From JAQVEM01 sp964603595 (GTDB lineage: Bacteria; Actinomycetota; Humimicrobiia; Humimicrobiales; Humimicrobiaceae), in the NCBI GenBank assembly GCA_964603595.1, contig CAZRVN010000008.1, forward strand, positions 1-28,203: 28,203 nt of DNA. Direction: 5' to 3'. This document shows positions 1 to 8,802 of the stretch, piece after piece. The notes under the pieces were generated by a model. The model made no database searches, was not told the origin of the DNA, and was given only the letters and a program-made list of their open reading frames with translations. Position numbers and translations under genes: made by a program. Position 1 is the first letter of the stretch, and each line of letters opens with the position of its first letter.

Positions 1-357
1 GAGTCTGGGCCGTATCTCAGTCCCAGTGTGGCCGGTCACCCTCTCAGGTCGGCTACCCATCATAGCTTTGGTAGGCCGTTACCCTACCAACTGGCTAATA
101 GGACGCAAGCTCATCTCAGAGCAGAGGCCTTGCGGCTACCTTTTTTATGAAAACCATGCGATTAACATAAATTATTCGGTATTAGCCTTCCTTTCAGAAG
201 GTTATCCCAATCTCTAAGGCAGATTACTTACGCGTTACTCACCCGTTCGCCACTAACTTTGTAAAAGTGTTGCCACTTTCACATTGTCCGTTCGACTTGC
301 ATGTATTATGCACACCGTTAGCGTTAGTCCTGAGCCAGGATCAAACTCTCAATAAAA
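1..357 (-). rRNA. rrs: 16S ribosomal RNA, 5' end (partial)
   Basis: This is the 5' third-domain start of small-subunit rRNA, read on the minus strand and cut by the window edge at about E. coli position 330. The universal 27F primer site is present exactly at 330-349. The reverse complement also shows conserved stretches: ACATGCAAGTCGAACGG, GGCGAACGGGTGAGTAACGCG and ACACTGGGACTGAGA. The 5' end is set near 357 by comparison with the usual distance to the AGAGTTTGATC site and is approximate. Helix regions near the 5' end deviate from the usual GAACGCTGGCGG (here TAACGCTAACGG). The remaining two thirds of the gene lie outside the window. An rRNA promoter pair and a boxA element precede it. Confidence 0.97.
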
Positions 358-404
358 TCAAAAGTTACATAATTTAGCTCGAAGAAACTTACACTATTTA
401 GTTC

Positions 405-414
405 TCAAAGAACA
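405..414 (-). promoter_or_regulatory. boxA-like rRNA antitermination element
   Basis: The minus strand reads TGTTCTTTGA, very close to the boxA consensus (TGCTCTTTGA) bound by NusB/S10 in rRNA leaders. It lies about 50 bases before the 16S 5' end, as expected. The flanks also allow a small GTTCT/AGAAC hairpin. Inference from motif and position only. Confidence 0.7.
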
Positions 415-431
415 CAAAATTAACCTGCAGA

Positions 432-460
432 AAAATAACATACCAAAGCTTAATTGTCAA
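432..460 (-). promoter_or_regulatory. rRNA promoter P2 (proximal, candidate)
   Basis: A perfect -35 TTGACA (455-460) is followed after 17 bases by TATTTT (432-437), a 4/6 match to the -10 consensus. Predicted transcription would start near 425, just upstream of boxA. The position directly before 16S rRNA supports the call. Confidence 0.5.
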
Positions 461-522
461 TAAAAATTAAATAGAAGTTTTCAAATGGATGAAACTAATA
501 TAACTCTTATTTAGCGTAGTAG

Positions 523-550
523 ATTATAACATTAAGACATTATAAGTCAA
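523..550 (-). promoter_or_regulatory. rRNA promoter P1 (distal, candidate)
   Basis: TTGACT (545-550) and an exact TATAAT (523-528) are separated by 16 bases on the minus strand, a near-consensus housekeeping sigma promoter. With the proximal pair it would form the tandem arrangement common for rRNA operons. The flanking sequence is AT-rich, which would suit UP elements. Confidence 0.6.
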
Positions 551-712
551 TAGCCCAAATTACCTTATATAGCTATTAATAAAGATTTTAATCTATAATT
601 TCAGCTACAGTCAGTTTCGCAAAATTCTAAATTATTCTACTAAGAACAATACTAACCTTCATTTAAAAATAAATGGTATTTTTTATCTAGGACAGTACCT
701 TTTTCTTCTTTA

Positions 713-1762
713 TTATTTCTTTTTATCTTTTTTATTTTCCTCTTTAACCTCTTTATTCTCCTCTTCAATGCTACTGGAACCCAATTTCAACATCTTCTTT
801 ATTTTTTCTTCAATATCTTCCATTATTTTTGTATTCTGGGCTAAAAACACTTTAGCATTTTCCCTGCCCTGTCCAATACGTTCGTCTTTATATGAATACC
901 ATGAACCGCTTTTTTCTACAATTCCAAACTCCGCAGCCACATCAAGTACACTGCCTTCTTTTGATATGCCTTTCCCATACATTATATCAAACTCTGCTTT
1001 CTTAAACGGTGGGGCAACTTTATTTTTTACCACCTTCGCACGAACCCTGTTACCCACAGCATCGGTACCGCTCTTGATACTATCAATTCTTCTTATGTCT
1101 ATCCTGACAGATGAATAAAATTTTAATGCTCTTCCTCCCGGTGTAACTTCTGGATTACCAAACATAATTCCTATTTTTTCTCTTAATTGATTGATAAAAA
1201 CCACTGAAGTTCTGGTTTTACTAACAAACCCGGTTATTTTCCTTAAGGCCTGTGACATAAGCCTTGCCTGAAGGCCTACATGGGAATCACCTATCTCACC
1301 TTCCAGCTCTGCTTTTGGCACCAGGGCCGCTACAGAATCAATTACAATTACATCAAGGGCACCGCTTTTTAATAAAATTTCACATATTTCCAGCGCCTGC
1401 TCCCCGTTATCCGGCTGTGAAAGTAAAAGTTCCTCAACATTTACACCCAGATTCCTTGAATAACCAGGGTCAAGGGCATGTTCCGCGTCTATAAAAGCAG
1501 CAATACCGCCACCCTTTTGTGCATTGGCAATAATATGCAATGCAAGAGTTGTTTTTCCTGAAGCTTCAGGGCCGAATATCTCGGTAACCCTTCCTCTGGG
1601 TATCCCCCCAATTCCCAGTGCTATATCAAGCTCAAGCGAATTTGTAGATATATAACCTATATCCGCTATCAAACTCTTATCTCCCAGCTTCATTATGGAA
1701 CCGCCTCCATACTGTCTTTCTATCTGGGATACGGTATTTTCTATAATTTTTTCCCTATCCAT
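713..1762 (-). CDS. recA: RecA recombinase
   Basis: DNA-dependent ATPase that forms filaments on single-stranded DNA, drives homologous strand exchange and activates SOS cleavage. Walker A is GPEASGKTT (residues 64-72), the catalytic Glu is about residue 94 and Walker B is DVIVID (137-142). The DNA-binding L2 region with FGNPEVTPGG is intact, and the C-terminus is a charged Lys/Glu tail typical of RecA. I chose ATG at 1762 because a strong GGAGG (1770-1774) sits seven bases upstream; the longer reading to 1783 would place that site inside the gene. The product is then 349 aa, the normal length. No intein is present. It follows thpR and cinA, a recurring neighbourhood, but recX does not follow; an rRNA operon does. 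Confidence 0.98.
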   Translation of the reverse strand: MDREKIIENTVSQIERQYGGGSIMKLGDKSLIADIGYISTNSLELDIALGIGGIPRGRVTEIFGPEASGKTTLALHIIANAQKGGGIAAFIDAEHALDPGYSRNLGVNVEELLLSQPDNGEQALEICEILLKSGALDVIVIDSVAALVPKAELEGEIGDSHVGLQARLMSQALRKITGFVSKTRTSVVFINQLREKIGIMFGNPEVTPGGRALKFYSSVRIDIRRIDSIKSGTDAVGNRVRAKVVKNKVAPPFKKAEFDIMYGKGISKEGSVLDVAAEFGIVEKSGSWYSYKDERIGQGRENAKVFLAQNTKIMEDIEEKIKKMLKLGSSSIEEENKEVKEENKKDKKK

Positions 1763-1863
1763 TTTAAATCCTCCAATAAACATTTTTTTTAAAAGAATAA
1801 ATTTTTATATATTTAAATAATAATTTCATATACGATTAAAATTACATAATTGCACATAAGCTC

Positions 1864-1872
1864 ATTTTAACA
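1864..1872 (-). promoter_or_regulatory. Extended -10 promoter before recA (candidate)
   Basis: The minus strand reads TGTTAAAAT: a TG one base before TAAAAT (5/6 of TATAAT). No good -35 is seen 16-18 bases upstream, as is common for extended -10 promoters. It would give recA its own transcript with a leader of roughly 95 bases. No LexA-type operator of the Bacillus or actinobacterial kind was recognised in this gap. Confidence 0.35.
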
Positions 1873-1909
1873 CATCAGCTACACTTTTAAAAAACCTTAT
1901 TTAATAATT

Positions 1910-2488
1910 TTATTTTAAGCTAAAATTATTCAGATTAATATACTCAGCCCCATAAGATTTTAATTTACTTTCAAATAATGAAATTTCAGAACACTCCAGA
2001 GCATTGTCATAATCAAATTTATGGTTGTCTATTAGTTTGCTTACATCCTTCGTAATCCTTGTTCTTGCAACAGTAAGATGCGGAAAAAATTTTCTTTTTT
2101 CTCTTTTTACCTTGATCCTGGCAAGACTGCCTTCCAGTTCATTATAAACTTCAGAAATATTATCAGCCCCCATCCCTATTCCCAGAAAAATAACCCCTGC
2201 TTTCTCGAGGGAAGGAAATGCGCCTATTTTCCCGTTAAATTTATATTTAAACCTGTTAAACTTACCCGCTGCCAGTATTGAAGCTTCCTCAATCTTTTTT
2301 ATTTTACCGGCATTAACACTTCCCAGAAATTTTAAAGTTATATGAATATTCAAAGCAGGTAAAACTCTTATACGCCTGTCCAGGCTTAATAAACCAGAAG
2401 TAAACTTGTATATATCATTCTTTATAAACTCCGGTATATCTATAGCCAGAAATAGTCTCTTCTCTGACTTACCTTTATTATTATTCAA
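1910..2488 (-). CDS. thpR: RNA 2',3'-cyclic phosphodiesterase (2'-5' RNA ligase family)
   Basis: A member of the 2H phosphoesterase superfamily, which opens 2',3'-cyclic phosphate ends of RNA and can ligate tRNA halves through 2'-5' bonds in vitro; its cellular role is poorly defined. Both signature H-x-T motifs are present: HITLKFLG in the N-terminal half and HLTVART in the C-terminal half. The 192 aa length fits the family. The start is TTG at 2488 with AAAGG about seven bases upstream; no nearby ATG is available in frame. It begins 14 bases after the cinA stop, so the two are probably cotranscribed. The cinA-thpR-recA order is known from several Gram-positive lineages. Confidence 0.93.
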   Translation of the reverse strand: MNNNKGKSEKRLFLAIDIPEFIKNDIYKFTSGLLSLDRRIRVLPALNIHITLKFLGSVNAGKIKKIEEASILAAGKFNRFKYKFNGKIGAFPSLEKAGVIFLGIGMGADNISEVYNELEGSLARIKVKREKRKFFPHLTVARTRITKDVSKLIDNHKFDYDNALECSEISLFESKLKSYGAEYINLNNFSLK

Positions 2489-2502
2489 TATGCTGCCTTT
2501 CT

Positions 2503-3795
2503 TTACCGTTTCCCACCTAAAATTTTTTCATTTATTGCCAATCTCAATTCGTTTAATATAAACTGAGCAGTCCTGAACTTAATTTCCAATCGGCTCCCAG
2601 GAAATACTTTCTTAAATATTTTCTTATATCCATCCGGTCCCATAATACCGCAAAAAACCAGCCCAACTTTTTTATTTTCGGTCTCAGGACCTGCATAACC
2701 TGTTACACTCAATGAATAATCTGAATTAAAAATTTCTTTTACTTTCTTTGCCATCTCCAGGCATATTTCCTCGCTCACAGCTCCAAACTCTTCTATATCA
2801 TTTTCTTTAATATCAAGCAAATTTACCTTTGAAGAAATAGAATAAGATACTATTCCTCCTAAAAAAAATTCTGAGCTATCGGGTGTATCAGTGATAATAC
2901 TGCTTATTAGACCTCCTGTCATAGATTCAGCAGTGCTTATTGTTAGTTTACCGTTTGCTTTCCTGATGGTTTCTTTCAAATTATCGGAAATTAAAGTATC
3001 GTCTTTACCATAAAAATAATTACCCAGCCTGCTTAGAACTTCCTTTTCAATTATTTTTAAATTCCTGCCAGCACTAATATTATCCGGAGCTTTCGCTACC
3101 AGTATTATTTTTATTAAACCGGGATCAGCTGTAACCCCTATCTTCACATTTATTTTCCTGGCTACACCAGCAACTTCTTTAATCCTCTCCTCTATTTCCG
3201 ATTCGCTGATATCAGTAGTAAGAAGTGTTGACTTTCTGATTATTACTCCACTTTTCTTTAAGCTGTCTTCTACTACCATATCTTTTAAAAAAGGGATGAC
3301 ATCTTCTTTAAACATATTTTTCATTTCTTTTGGTACCCCCGGTATGCAGATTATAACCTTCCCTTTTTCCGGTATTATTCTAAACCCGGAAGCACTGCCC
3401 AACCTGGGTTTTATTGGAAATGAATTCTCAGGAATATATGACTGTCTTAATAATCTTTCAATAATTTCTTTTTTCTTCGTATCTCTTATAAATATGATAC
3501 TGGTTTCATCAAGACTTTTATCCCTCACAAGATTTAGATTTAATGACCGGGCAACTGCATTTCTTGTAACATCATCATCTGTAGGGCCCAGACCACCATT
3601 CATTATTATTAAATCACTACACTTTAAGCTTTGTCTTAATACACTTGCTATGTCACTTATATTATCACCTACCGTAAACATATATCTACACTCTATTCCC
3701 AGGTCAGTAACCCTATCCGCAATATATCCAGAATTCATATCAAGTATCAACCCAAGGTTTAATTCAGTCCCTATGCTTATTATTGAACAAATCAT
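2503..3795 (-). CDS. cinA: CinA-family protein (NMN deamidase / competence-damage inducible)
   Basis: A two-domain protein of 430 aa. The N-terminal half is a MoaB/MogA-like COG1058 domain (ISIGTELNLG, then NGGLGPTDDD), linked to ADP-ribose pyrophosphatase activity in this family. The C-terminal part is a PncC domain (STAESMTGGLIS, SVTGYAGP), which in characterised homologues deamidates NMN in NAD salvage. ATG at 3795 is used, with a weak GAGAA upstream. It starts 38 bases after the ftsK stop. In Gram-positive genomes pgsA usually lies just before cinA; it is absent here. Competence-related expression with recA is known in streptococci, but nothing in this sequence shows it. Confidence 0.95.
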   Translation of the reverse strand: MICSIISIGTELNLGLILDMNSGYIADRVTDLGIECRYMFTVGDNISDIASVLRQSLKCSDLIIMNGGLGPTDDDVTRNAVARSLNLNLVRDKSLDETSIIFIRDTKKKEIIERLLRQSYIPENSFPIKPRLGSASGFRIIPEKGKVIICIPGVPKEMKNMFKEDVIPFLKDMVVEDSLKKSGVIIRKSTLLTTDISESEIEERIKEVAGVARKINVKIGVTADPGLIKIILVAKAPDNISAGRNLKIIEKEVLSRLGNYFYGKDDTLISDNLKETIRKANGKLTISTAESMTGGLISSIITDTPDSSEFFLGGIVSYSISSKVNLLDIKENDIEEFGAVSEEICLEMAKKVKEIFNSDYSLSVTGYAGPETENKKVGLVFCGIMGPDGYKKIFKKVFPGSRLEIKFRTAQFILNELRLAINEKILGGKR

Positions 3796-3833
3796 ATTTA
3801 AATTCTCAATATTTGAAGCTTTTATTCCGGGGT

Positions 3834-6119
3834 TTACTGTCTATCTTCTTCTTCCAGTAATTTAATCATGTCTTCCTTTGATATCAAAACTTCTCTTGGT
3901 TTGCTACCATCATAGCCGCTTACAAGGCCCCTATCCTCCATCTGGTCTATAATCCTTGCAGCTCTTGAATATCCTATTTTCAACCTTCTCTGCAGCAATG
4001 ATGCCGAAGCATGCCCAAAATCCACTACCACTCTTAAAGCTTCGTAAAACAGCTCATCCTTATTTTTTGAACTTTTTTGTTCCCCACTGATTTTTTTTGA
4101 TATTTCTGCGTTATATTCAGTAATACTGTTATTTTTTATATACCTTGTAATCATTTCAATCTCATGAGAAGTTACAAATGAACCCTGGACTCTTTCCGGC
4201 CTGTTTGAATAATAGGGCAAAAACAGCATGTCTCCTTTGCCTATTAATTTCTCGGCTCCGCCGCAATCCAGTATAACACGAGAGTCCACATTTGAAGTTA
4301 CCATAAATGCTACCCTGGATGGTATATTCGCCTTAATTAATCCCGTTATGATATTAACTGAAGGTCTCTGTGTTGATATTATCAGATGAATACCAACTGC
4401 CCTTCCCATTTGAGCAATCCTGCAGATATAGTCTTCTACTTCTGAAGCTGATAACATCATAAGGTCAGCAAGTTCATCTATAAAAACCAGAATATATGGA
4501 AGTGGTTCAAAATCCTCTTCTTCATTCCTATTTTTACCTGCTTTAATGTTATACATTTCCAGAGATTTAAGATTTCTCTCAACCAGTAACTTAAACCTTT
4601 TCTCCATCTCCTCTACCACCCAGGAAAGTGCAGAAGAAGCTTTCTTGGGATTTACAACAACCGGCGATAAAAGATGAGGAATTCCGTTATAAATACTAAG
4701 TTCTACCATCTTGGGGTCAATCATTACAAATCTGGCTTCACTTGGTTTTATTTTCATTAAAAGAGAAATAATAATACTGTTAAGACATGAACTTTTACCT
4801 GAGTTAGTTGCACCTGCAATTAATATATGCGGCATTTTTGCTATATCCATATAAATAATATTGCCTGATAGATTCTTACCCAGCGGTACATTTAGCAAAT
4901 TATCAGTTATATTTTCATCATCAACCGTAAAAATATCTCCTAGAGTAACTATACTCCTTATACTATTCGGTACCTCAATACCAATAGCAGACTTCCCGGG
5001 TATGGGGGTCAATATTCTGATATCAGGAGATCCAAGGGCAACACAGAAGTCATCTTCAAGACTGAGCAGCCTCTGTACTTTAACCCCTGGCGGAAGCTTT
5101 AATTCATAAAGAGTAACCGTGGGCCCGTTGATTATTTTCTCTATACGCGCATCAAGATTAAAATCCCTGAGCAGTTTGCTTAAAGTATTAGCTCTTTCCT
5201 TTACGCCCTGCTTATATAACCTTGGCGGTATATCTTTAGATTTCCTTAATAAATTTATTGGAGGTAACCTGTAATTCTCTTCCGGTCCGTAATTCCTTTT
5301 TATTGGTATTTTCAACTGGTCACTACCTGATTTTTTTGTTTCATACTTTTTCATAAACTCAACGGGTATATCGAAACCTCCCTCTGCTTTTTTGCCGCTA
5401 TTATTCAAAACCTGAAACTCACCTGAAGCTCTTTCCTTCTTATCACCATAATATATGCTACCCTTATATTTCTCGTCTTCTTTCAGCAACCTTACATCTT
5501 CATTAAAATCTTTCTTTCCAAAAAAATGTCTTAAAGGGCTTAAATTTCTTCTTTTAAATAAATGTATTATTTTTTTACCTACATCTATCAGCGAAACCTT
5601 TGTAATTATTAAAACTGATATAATTATTAATACAGACAGCACTACCACAGCGCCGGGACTACTAAAGAGCTTATATAACCCGTAAAAAATTCCTGCTCCT
5701 ATAATTCCTCCTCTGGTCTTTACCAGTACTTCATCAAATACATTGACATATTTAAAATTGTTCCCAAGCAAACCCAGAATAGACAGAAACAGCAGTAAAA
5801 ACCCCCAACCGAAACTTGATGGTAAGAGACTTATTCTTTTCAAAAAAAAACTAAAGCCCCACGCAAGCAACATCAAAGGAATTAAAAATTTACCGACCCC
5901 AAAAGCTAGAGATAAAAAATCATTAACCGGCCTGTTTACCAGACCGGAATCAGAAAAACCATACACGCTTATAAATAAAAGGACAGAAAACATTATTATT
6001 AAAACACCATATACATCGGTTCTTCTTTTTACATACCTCTTTTTATCCTTATAATCAACATTCATGGATTTCTTTTTGTTTTTGTTTATTTTTCTTCTTT
6101 TATCTTTTGATAGACTCAT
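3834..6119 (-). CDS. ftsK: FtsK/SpoIIIE DNA translocase
   Basis: A membrane-anchored, septum-located motor that pumps chromosomal DNA during division. The 761 aa protein begins with a very basic cytoplasmic tail (residues 1-35), followed by four or five hydrophobic membrane segments (about 37-175) and a variable linker. The motor follows, with Walker A GATNSGKSS near residue 435 and Walker B LVFIDELADL near 540. The winged-helix gamma domain (about 695-761), which reads orientation sequences, is present. ATG at 6119 has no clear Shine-Dalgarno sequence. It is separated from rnj by 23 bases. The linker is short, so the protein resembles Gram-positive FtsK/SpoIIIE more than the long proteobacterial form. 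No tubulin-like or division genes accompany it. Confidence 0.96.
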   Translation of the reverse strand: MSLSKDKRRKINKNKKKSMNVDYKDKKRYVKRRTDVYGVLIIMFSVLLFISVYGFSDSGLVNRPVNDFLSLAFGVGKFLIPLMLLAWGFSFFLKRISLLPSSFGWGFLLLFLSILGLLGNNFKYVNVFDEVLVKTRGGIIGAGIFYGLYKLFSSPGAVVVLSVLIIISVLIITKVSLIDVGKKIIHLFKRRNLSPLRHFFGKKDFNEDVRLLKEDEKYKGSIYYGDKKERASGEFQVLNNSGKKAEGGFDIPVEFMKKYETKKSGSDQLKIPIKRNYGPEENYRLPPINLLRKSKDIPPRLYKQGVKERANTLSKLLRDFNLDARIEKIINGPTVTLYELKLPPGVKVQRLLSLEDDFCVALGSPDIRILTPIPGKSAIGIEVPNSIRSIVTLGDIFTVDDENITDNLLNVPLGKNLSGNIIYMDIAKMPHILIAGATNSGKSSCLNSIIISLLMKIKPSEARFVMIDPKMVELSIYNGIPHLLSPVVVNPKKASSALSWVVEEMEKRFKLLVERNLKSLEMYNIKAGKNRNEEEDFEPLPYILVFIDELADLMMLSASEVEDYICRIAQMGRAVGIHLIISTQRPSVNIITGLIKANIPSRVAFMVTSNVDSRVILDCGGAEKLIGKGDMLFLPYYSNRPERVQGSFVTSHEIEMITRYIKNNSITEYNAEISKKISGEQKSSKNKDELFYEALRVVVDFGHASASLLQRRLKIGYSRAARIIDQMEDRGLVSGYDGSKPREVLISKEDMIKLLEEEDRQ

Positions 6120-6142
6120 TTTTTTAAGGATTTAAAATTCAA

Positions 6143-7816
6143 TCAGCACTCACGCGGGCTGACTACTTTTGTTATTATTATAGGTCTTATTCTTACTTTT
6201 TTAAAAATGAATTTTTCTACTTTATAATTAATAAATTCTTCAAACACTGCCCTTGACATTATATCGTTATTAAAACCTTCCTTTACAGAATCTTTTATAA
6301 TCTTCGTTAATTTTTCAATAATTTCTTTTAAATTCTTAATATATACTATACCTTTCATTGTAAAATCAGGATCACTTAAAATAATTTTTTTTATTAAATC
6401 TATCTCAACTACCATGAATATAATCCCGCTTCTTGATAGTTTCCTCCTGTCCTTAAGTACTATATCCTCAATGTTTCCCATTCCTATCCCATCCACATAA
6501 ATAGTCTGGGGGTTTAAATTTCCAGATACTTTGCACATATTTGAATTAATTTTAATTATATCTCCATCTTCAATTATCATAATATTTTCTTCATCTATTC
6601 CCATTGACTTTGCTATCTTCGCATTTTGAACTCTATGCTTATCCTCTCCATGAACAGGAATAAAATACTTAGGTTTTGTTAAACTTATCATTGTTTTTAT
6701 TTCTTCACGTGCAGCATGTCCTGAAACATGCACACCTGCTATTGATTCATAAAAAACATCTGCGCCCCGTTTTATTAGCCTGTTTATGGTATTAGATATA
6801 GCCCTCTCATTACCAGGAATCGGTGAAGCTGATATTATAACCATATCCCCTTTCATAATACTAACCCTCTTATGCTCGCCCAGGGCTATTCTGTTTAAAG
6901 CAGAAAGTGGCTCACCCTGGCTGCCGGTAGAGAGTATAACTACATCCTTTATAGAGAAATCATCTATTTTTGTTATCGGGATTATAGTTTTTTCAGGAAT
7001 TTTTAAGTACCCGAGCTCAGAAGAAACTCTTATGGTTTTTAAAATTGACTTACCGCTAATAGCTACTTTCTTTTTTAATTTTTTAGAAACATCCAGTATC
7101 TGCTGTATCCTGTGTATATGTGATGAGAAAGTCGCAACAATAATTCTCTTTTGTGCCTTTTCAAATTTTTCCAGCAGGGTTTTGCCTACATCTCTTTCAG
7201 GAAGAGTAAAGCCCATTTCTTCTGCATTTGTACTATCACATAAAAGTGCCAGTACACCTTCCTGACCGGCCATAGCAATTTTTGAAAATTGCGTTGGTTT
7301 ATTGTCAATAGGAGCATGGTCAAACTTAAAATCTCCCGTATGTACAATGGTCCCGATGTTCGTTCTTATAATTAACCCGACACTATCCGGGATACTATGA
7401 TTTACCCTGAAAAATTCTATATTAAAAGGTCCTATTTCAATAGGTTTATCAGGATTTATCTCATTATATTTCACAGGATTTTTAATCTTTGGATCATCAA
7501 ACTTCGTTTTCGTCAGACCTATAGTTAACCTGGTAGCAAATACTGGTACATTTACTTCTTTAAATAAAAATGGAAGGGCACCAATATGATCTTCGTGTCC
7601 GTGCGTAAGTATTATTGCCTTTACTTTCTCTTTATTTTTTTTAACATATGAAAAATCAGGTATTAGAAAATCAACTCCAGGCATATCGTCATCCGGGAAC
7701 ATTAAACCACAGTCAACTACTATAATCTGGTTATCTTTTTCAAAGACCGTCATATTCTTGCCTATACCACTTAATCCCCCCAGTGGTATTAATTTTAAGC
7801 TAGTTCTTTTTACCAT
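6143..7816 (-). CDS. rnj: Ribonuclease J
   Basis: A metallo-beta-lactamase/beta-CASP nuclease with 5'-3' exonuclease and endonuclease activity in mRNA turnover and rRNA maturation. The zinc-binding motif THGHEDHIG lies near residues 71-79, and the beta-CASP part carries the conserved HVSGHA and PVHGED motifs. With PNPase encoded nearby, the locus supplies two main RNA-decay enzymes. I used ATG at 7816 (557 aa) because it gives the family spacing to the active site. A GTG at 7840 in the same frame would add eight residues. The best Shine-Dalgarno-like stretch, GGTGAGG, overlaps that GTG and is too far from the ATG, so the start remains uncertain. Confidence 0.94.
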   Translation of the reverse strand: MVKRTSLKLIPLGGLSGIGKNMTVFEKDNQIIVVDCGLMFPDDDMPGVDFLIPDFSYVKKNKEKVKAIILTHGHEDHIGALPFLFKEVNVPVFATRLTIGLTKTKFDDPKIKNPVKYNEINPDKPIEIGPFNIEFFRVNHSIPDSVGLIIRTNIGTIVHTGDFKFDHAPIDNKPTQFSKIAMAGQEGVLALLCDSTNAEEMGFTLPERDVGKTLLEKFEKAQKRIIVATFSSHIHRIQQILDVSKKLKKKVAISGKSILKTIRVSSELGYLKIPEKTIIPITKIDDFSIKDVVILSTGSQGEPLSALNRIALGEHKRVSIMKGDMVIISASPIPGNERAISNTINRLIKRGADVFYESIAGVHVSGHAAREEIKTMISLTKPKYFIPVHGEDKHRVQNAKIAKSMGIDEENIMIIEDGDIIKINSNMCKVSGNLNPQTIYVDGIGMGNIEDIVLKDRRKLSRSGIIFMVVEIDLIKKIILSDPDFTMKGIVYIKNLKEIIEKLTKIIKDSVKEGFNNDIMSRAVFEEFINYKVEKFIFKKVRIRPIIITKVVSPREC

Positions 7817-7890
7817 AATTCCGTATATGCAAAACCTCACCTTCTTCTACGTGGCTTTTTTATCTACTGGCCTGTTCAAGCTACTTCTAT

Positions 7891-8775
7891 TTAATCAATT
7901 ATTTTATGTCTCTGTAAAATTTCCTTAAAAATAGATAGTTCCTTCTCTTCCATTCCATAAAGGGGCAACCTACAGGGCCCTACTGTAATACCCTTTAAAT
8001 TCAATGCTTCCTTTATGGGAACAGGATTTGTAACTATAAAAATACCATAAAAAATATCCAGAAGCTTGCCGTGTATTCCGGCTGCTTTGCTATAATCCCC
8101 TCTCTTAAAACTTGAAATCATTTCTTTAATTTCCCTGCATACAATATGCGAGGCAACACTTATTACCCCGTATCCTCCAACAGATAATACAGGCAGCGTA
8201 TCCCCATCATTACCACTGTAAACCAGAAAATCATTATCTGTATCCCTTATTATTTCTGAAATCTGTCTTAAATTACTACTGGCTTCCTTTATTCCGCAAA
8301 TATTATCTATTTTAGATAGTTCTATACAGGTTTTTGAATTTATATTAGATGATGTCCTTGAGGGAACATTATAAAGAATTATGGGAATACTGACCTCGCT
8401 TGCAATTGCCTCAAAATGCTTGAAAAGACCCCACTGCGAAGGTTTATTGTAATAAGGCGTAACTAAAAGCAAGCAGTCAACTCCAATTCTTTCTGCTTCC
8501 TTTGATAATTCTATAGAATGCTTTGTGTCGTTAGAGCCTGTCCCCGCAATAATTTTTACCTTATCACCAAAATTATCCTTTGCTTCCTTAAATAATTCTA
8601 TTTTCTCATTATCATCCAGTGTCGAGGATTCTCCAGTAGAACCTGACAATAAAATTCCATCATTTCCTTCATCTACAAGATACTTCATTAGTTTATTGCA
8701 TGACTCAATATCCAGTTTAAAATTTTTATCAAATGGGGTAACCATTGCTGTAATTACCTCACCCAGATCTAACAT
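7891..8775 (-). CDS. dapA: 4-hydroxy-tetrahydrodipicolinate synthase
   Basis: Condenses pyruvate with aspartate semialdehyde, the first committed step toward meso-diaminopimelate and lysine, in the cytoplasm. Visible family features are GSTGES (substrate carboxylate binding), the YNVPSRT tyrosine region, and GIKEASSN with the Schiff-base lysine. ATG at 8775 is chosen because AAGGAGG sits five bases upstream; the in-frame TTG at 8793 lies before that site. The resulting 294 aa is the usual length. It follows dapB by 27 bases, so two successive pathway enzymes are encoded together and are probably translated from one transcript. No lysine riboswitch was seen in the short gaps. Confidence 0.97.
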   Translation of the reverse strand: MLDLGEVITAMVTPFDKNFKLDIESCNKLMKYLVDEGNDGILLSGSTGESSTLDDNEKIELFKEAKDNFGDKVKIIAGTGSNDTKHSIELSKEAERIGVDCLLLVTPYYNKPSQWGLFKHFEAIASEVSIPIILYNVPSRTSSNINSKTCIELSKIDNICGIKEASSNLRQISEIIRDTDNDFLVYSGNDGDTLPVLSVGGYGVISVASHIVCREIKEMISSFKRGDYSKAAGIHGKLLDIFYGIFIVTNPVPIKEALNLKGITVGPCRLPLYGMEEKELSIFKEILQRHKIID

Positions 8776-8802
8776 ATAATCCTCCTTGAACAAATAATGT
8801 AA

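Larger units (their letters stand above)
358..712 (-). other. Intergenic leader region of the rRNA operon
   Basis: This 355-base AT-rich stretch lies between the end of recA and 16S rRNA. It holds two promoter-like pairs and a boxA-like antitermination element, listed separately. No ORF of convincing length, no tRNA and no recX, which often follows recA, was seen. No GC-rich intrinsic terminator for recA is visible, so read-through from recA into the rRNA leader cannot be excluded. Confidence 0.7.

Noticed and set aside
26..217. 63-aa plus-strand ORF
   Set aside because: It lies entirely inside the 16S rRNA gene on the opposite strand.
660..675. CATTTA/TAAATG hairpin downstream of recA as a recA terminator
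   Set aside because: The stem is nearly all A/T and no T run follows on the minus strand; the T-rich side lies in the wrong direction.
3296..3865. 189-aa plus-strand ORF opposite cinA
   Set aside because: It lies almost entirely against the well-supported cinA frame, has no recognisable domain, and all other genes are on the minus strand.
6786..7265. 159-aa plus-strand ORF opposite rnj
   Set aside because: Shadow of the beta-CASP region of RNase J; no motif and no upstream signal.
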